From the NCBI GenBank assembly GCA_031288815.1, contig JAITQR010000032.1:1-6222 (forward strand): a stretch of 6,222 nt of DNA, in the 5' to 3' direction. The notes under the pieces are model-generated. The model worked only from the letters and a program-made list of their open reading frames with translations. It was not told where the DNA came from and ran no database searches. The first letter of the stretch is position 1. Each line of letters begins with the position of its first letter. The translations under genes and the position numbers were made by a program. This DNA comes from Treponema sp. GTDB lineage: Bacteria > Spirochaetota > Spirochaetia > Treponematales > Breznakiellaceae. Below are positions 6,083 through 6,222 of this stretch, one piece after another.

Positions 6083-6222
6083 CTGCCGCCTTTCATCATC
6101 AAACCGTAAAGGCTCATGATAACAGCCGCCGCGTTCTTCACCGCCGCACTGTGTATTTTATCCATGGCGGCTTTTACGGCGAGTTTCCCCGCGAGCAAAA
6201 GGCCCCCTTTGCTTTCGATGCG
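6083..6222 (-). CDS. Possible 3' part of an unidentified gene entering from the right edge
   Basis: Reading leftward from the edge, one minus-strand frame is open and codes RIESKGGLLLAGKLAVKAA, then MDKIHSAAVKNAAAVIMSLY, then GLMMKGGSYTS. It looks like a helical, Ala/Lys-rich protein segment with GC-rich third positions. The frame does not stop at the end of the FAD pseudogene; it runs on antisense to it until 5848, where the translation becomes Arg/Pro-rich and shadow-like. If the gene is real, its natural end was lost and the break lies near 6083. On the plus strand, an ATG at 6117 opens a hydrophobic frame (MITAAAFFTAALCILSMAAF) that resembles a signal peptide but lacks basic residues at its start. 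Which strand is coding is unresolved, and I recognise no family. Confidence 0.3.

Overview
The window reads as bacterial chromosome. It has dense GC-rich genes on both strands, no phage or IS genes, no CRISPR array, and no tRNA or rRNA that I can see. The lineage is an inference: a loose lipobox and a large Leu/Glu-rich inner-membrane protein of unknown function suggest a GC-rich, Treponema-like spirochaete. Nothing here fixes the taxon.

Left block (1-2857, all minus strand). Reading in transcription order from right to left: hflX, a ribosome-associated GTPase (1523-2857); a small putative lipoprotein (711-1430); and, after an AT-rich promoter-like gap, a NuoE/HndA-type [2Fe-2S] thioredoxin-fold subunit (60-575). 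The first codons of a further gene run off the left edge (1-24). The NuoE-like gene and the cut gene look like the start of an NADH-dependent redox or hydrogenase operon whose other subunits lie outside the window. hflX and the lipoprotein gene are 92 bp apart with no clear terminator between them and may be co-transcribed.

Centre (2858-5365). A short divergent intergenic region carries a promoter-like signal for a 792-residue membrane protein (2957-5335). It has two transmembrane segments around a ~260-residue extracytoplasmic domain. A long acidic cytoplasmic tail follows, with Leu/Glu repeats and a duplicated REGLPYI motif near the C-terminus. I recognise no named family; the layout suggests a sensor or scaffold. 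A hairpin terminator follows.

Right block (5366-6222). Base composition drops to about 40-45% GC over much of 5401-5760. On the plus strand is a decayed FAD-dependent oxidoreductase: it lacks its N-terminal half, has an internal deletion with a frame change near 5775, and ends at 6082. Two open minus-strand stretches at the edges of this scar (5348-5542 and 6083-6222) could be remnants of other genes or antisense shadows. The block looks like a site of gene decay.

I found no clearly new defence or mobile system. The most distinctive item is the 792-residue acidic-tail membrane protein.
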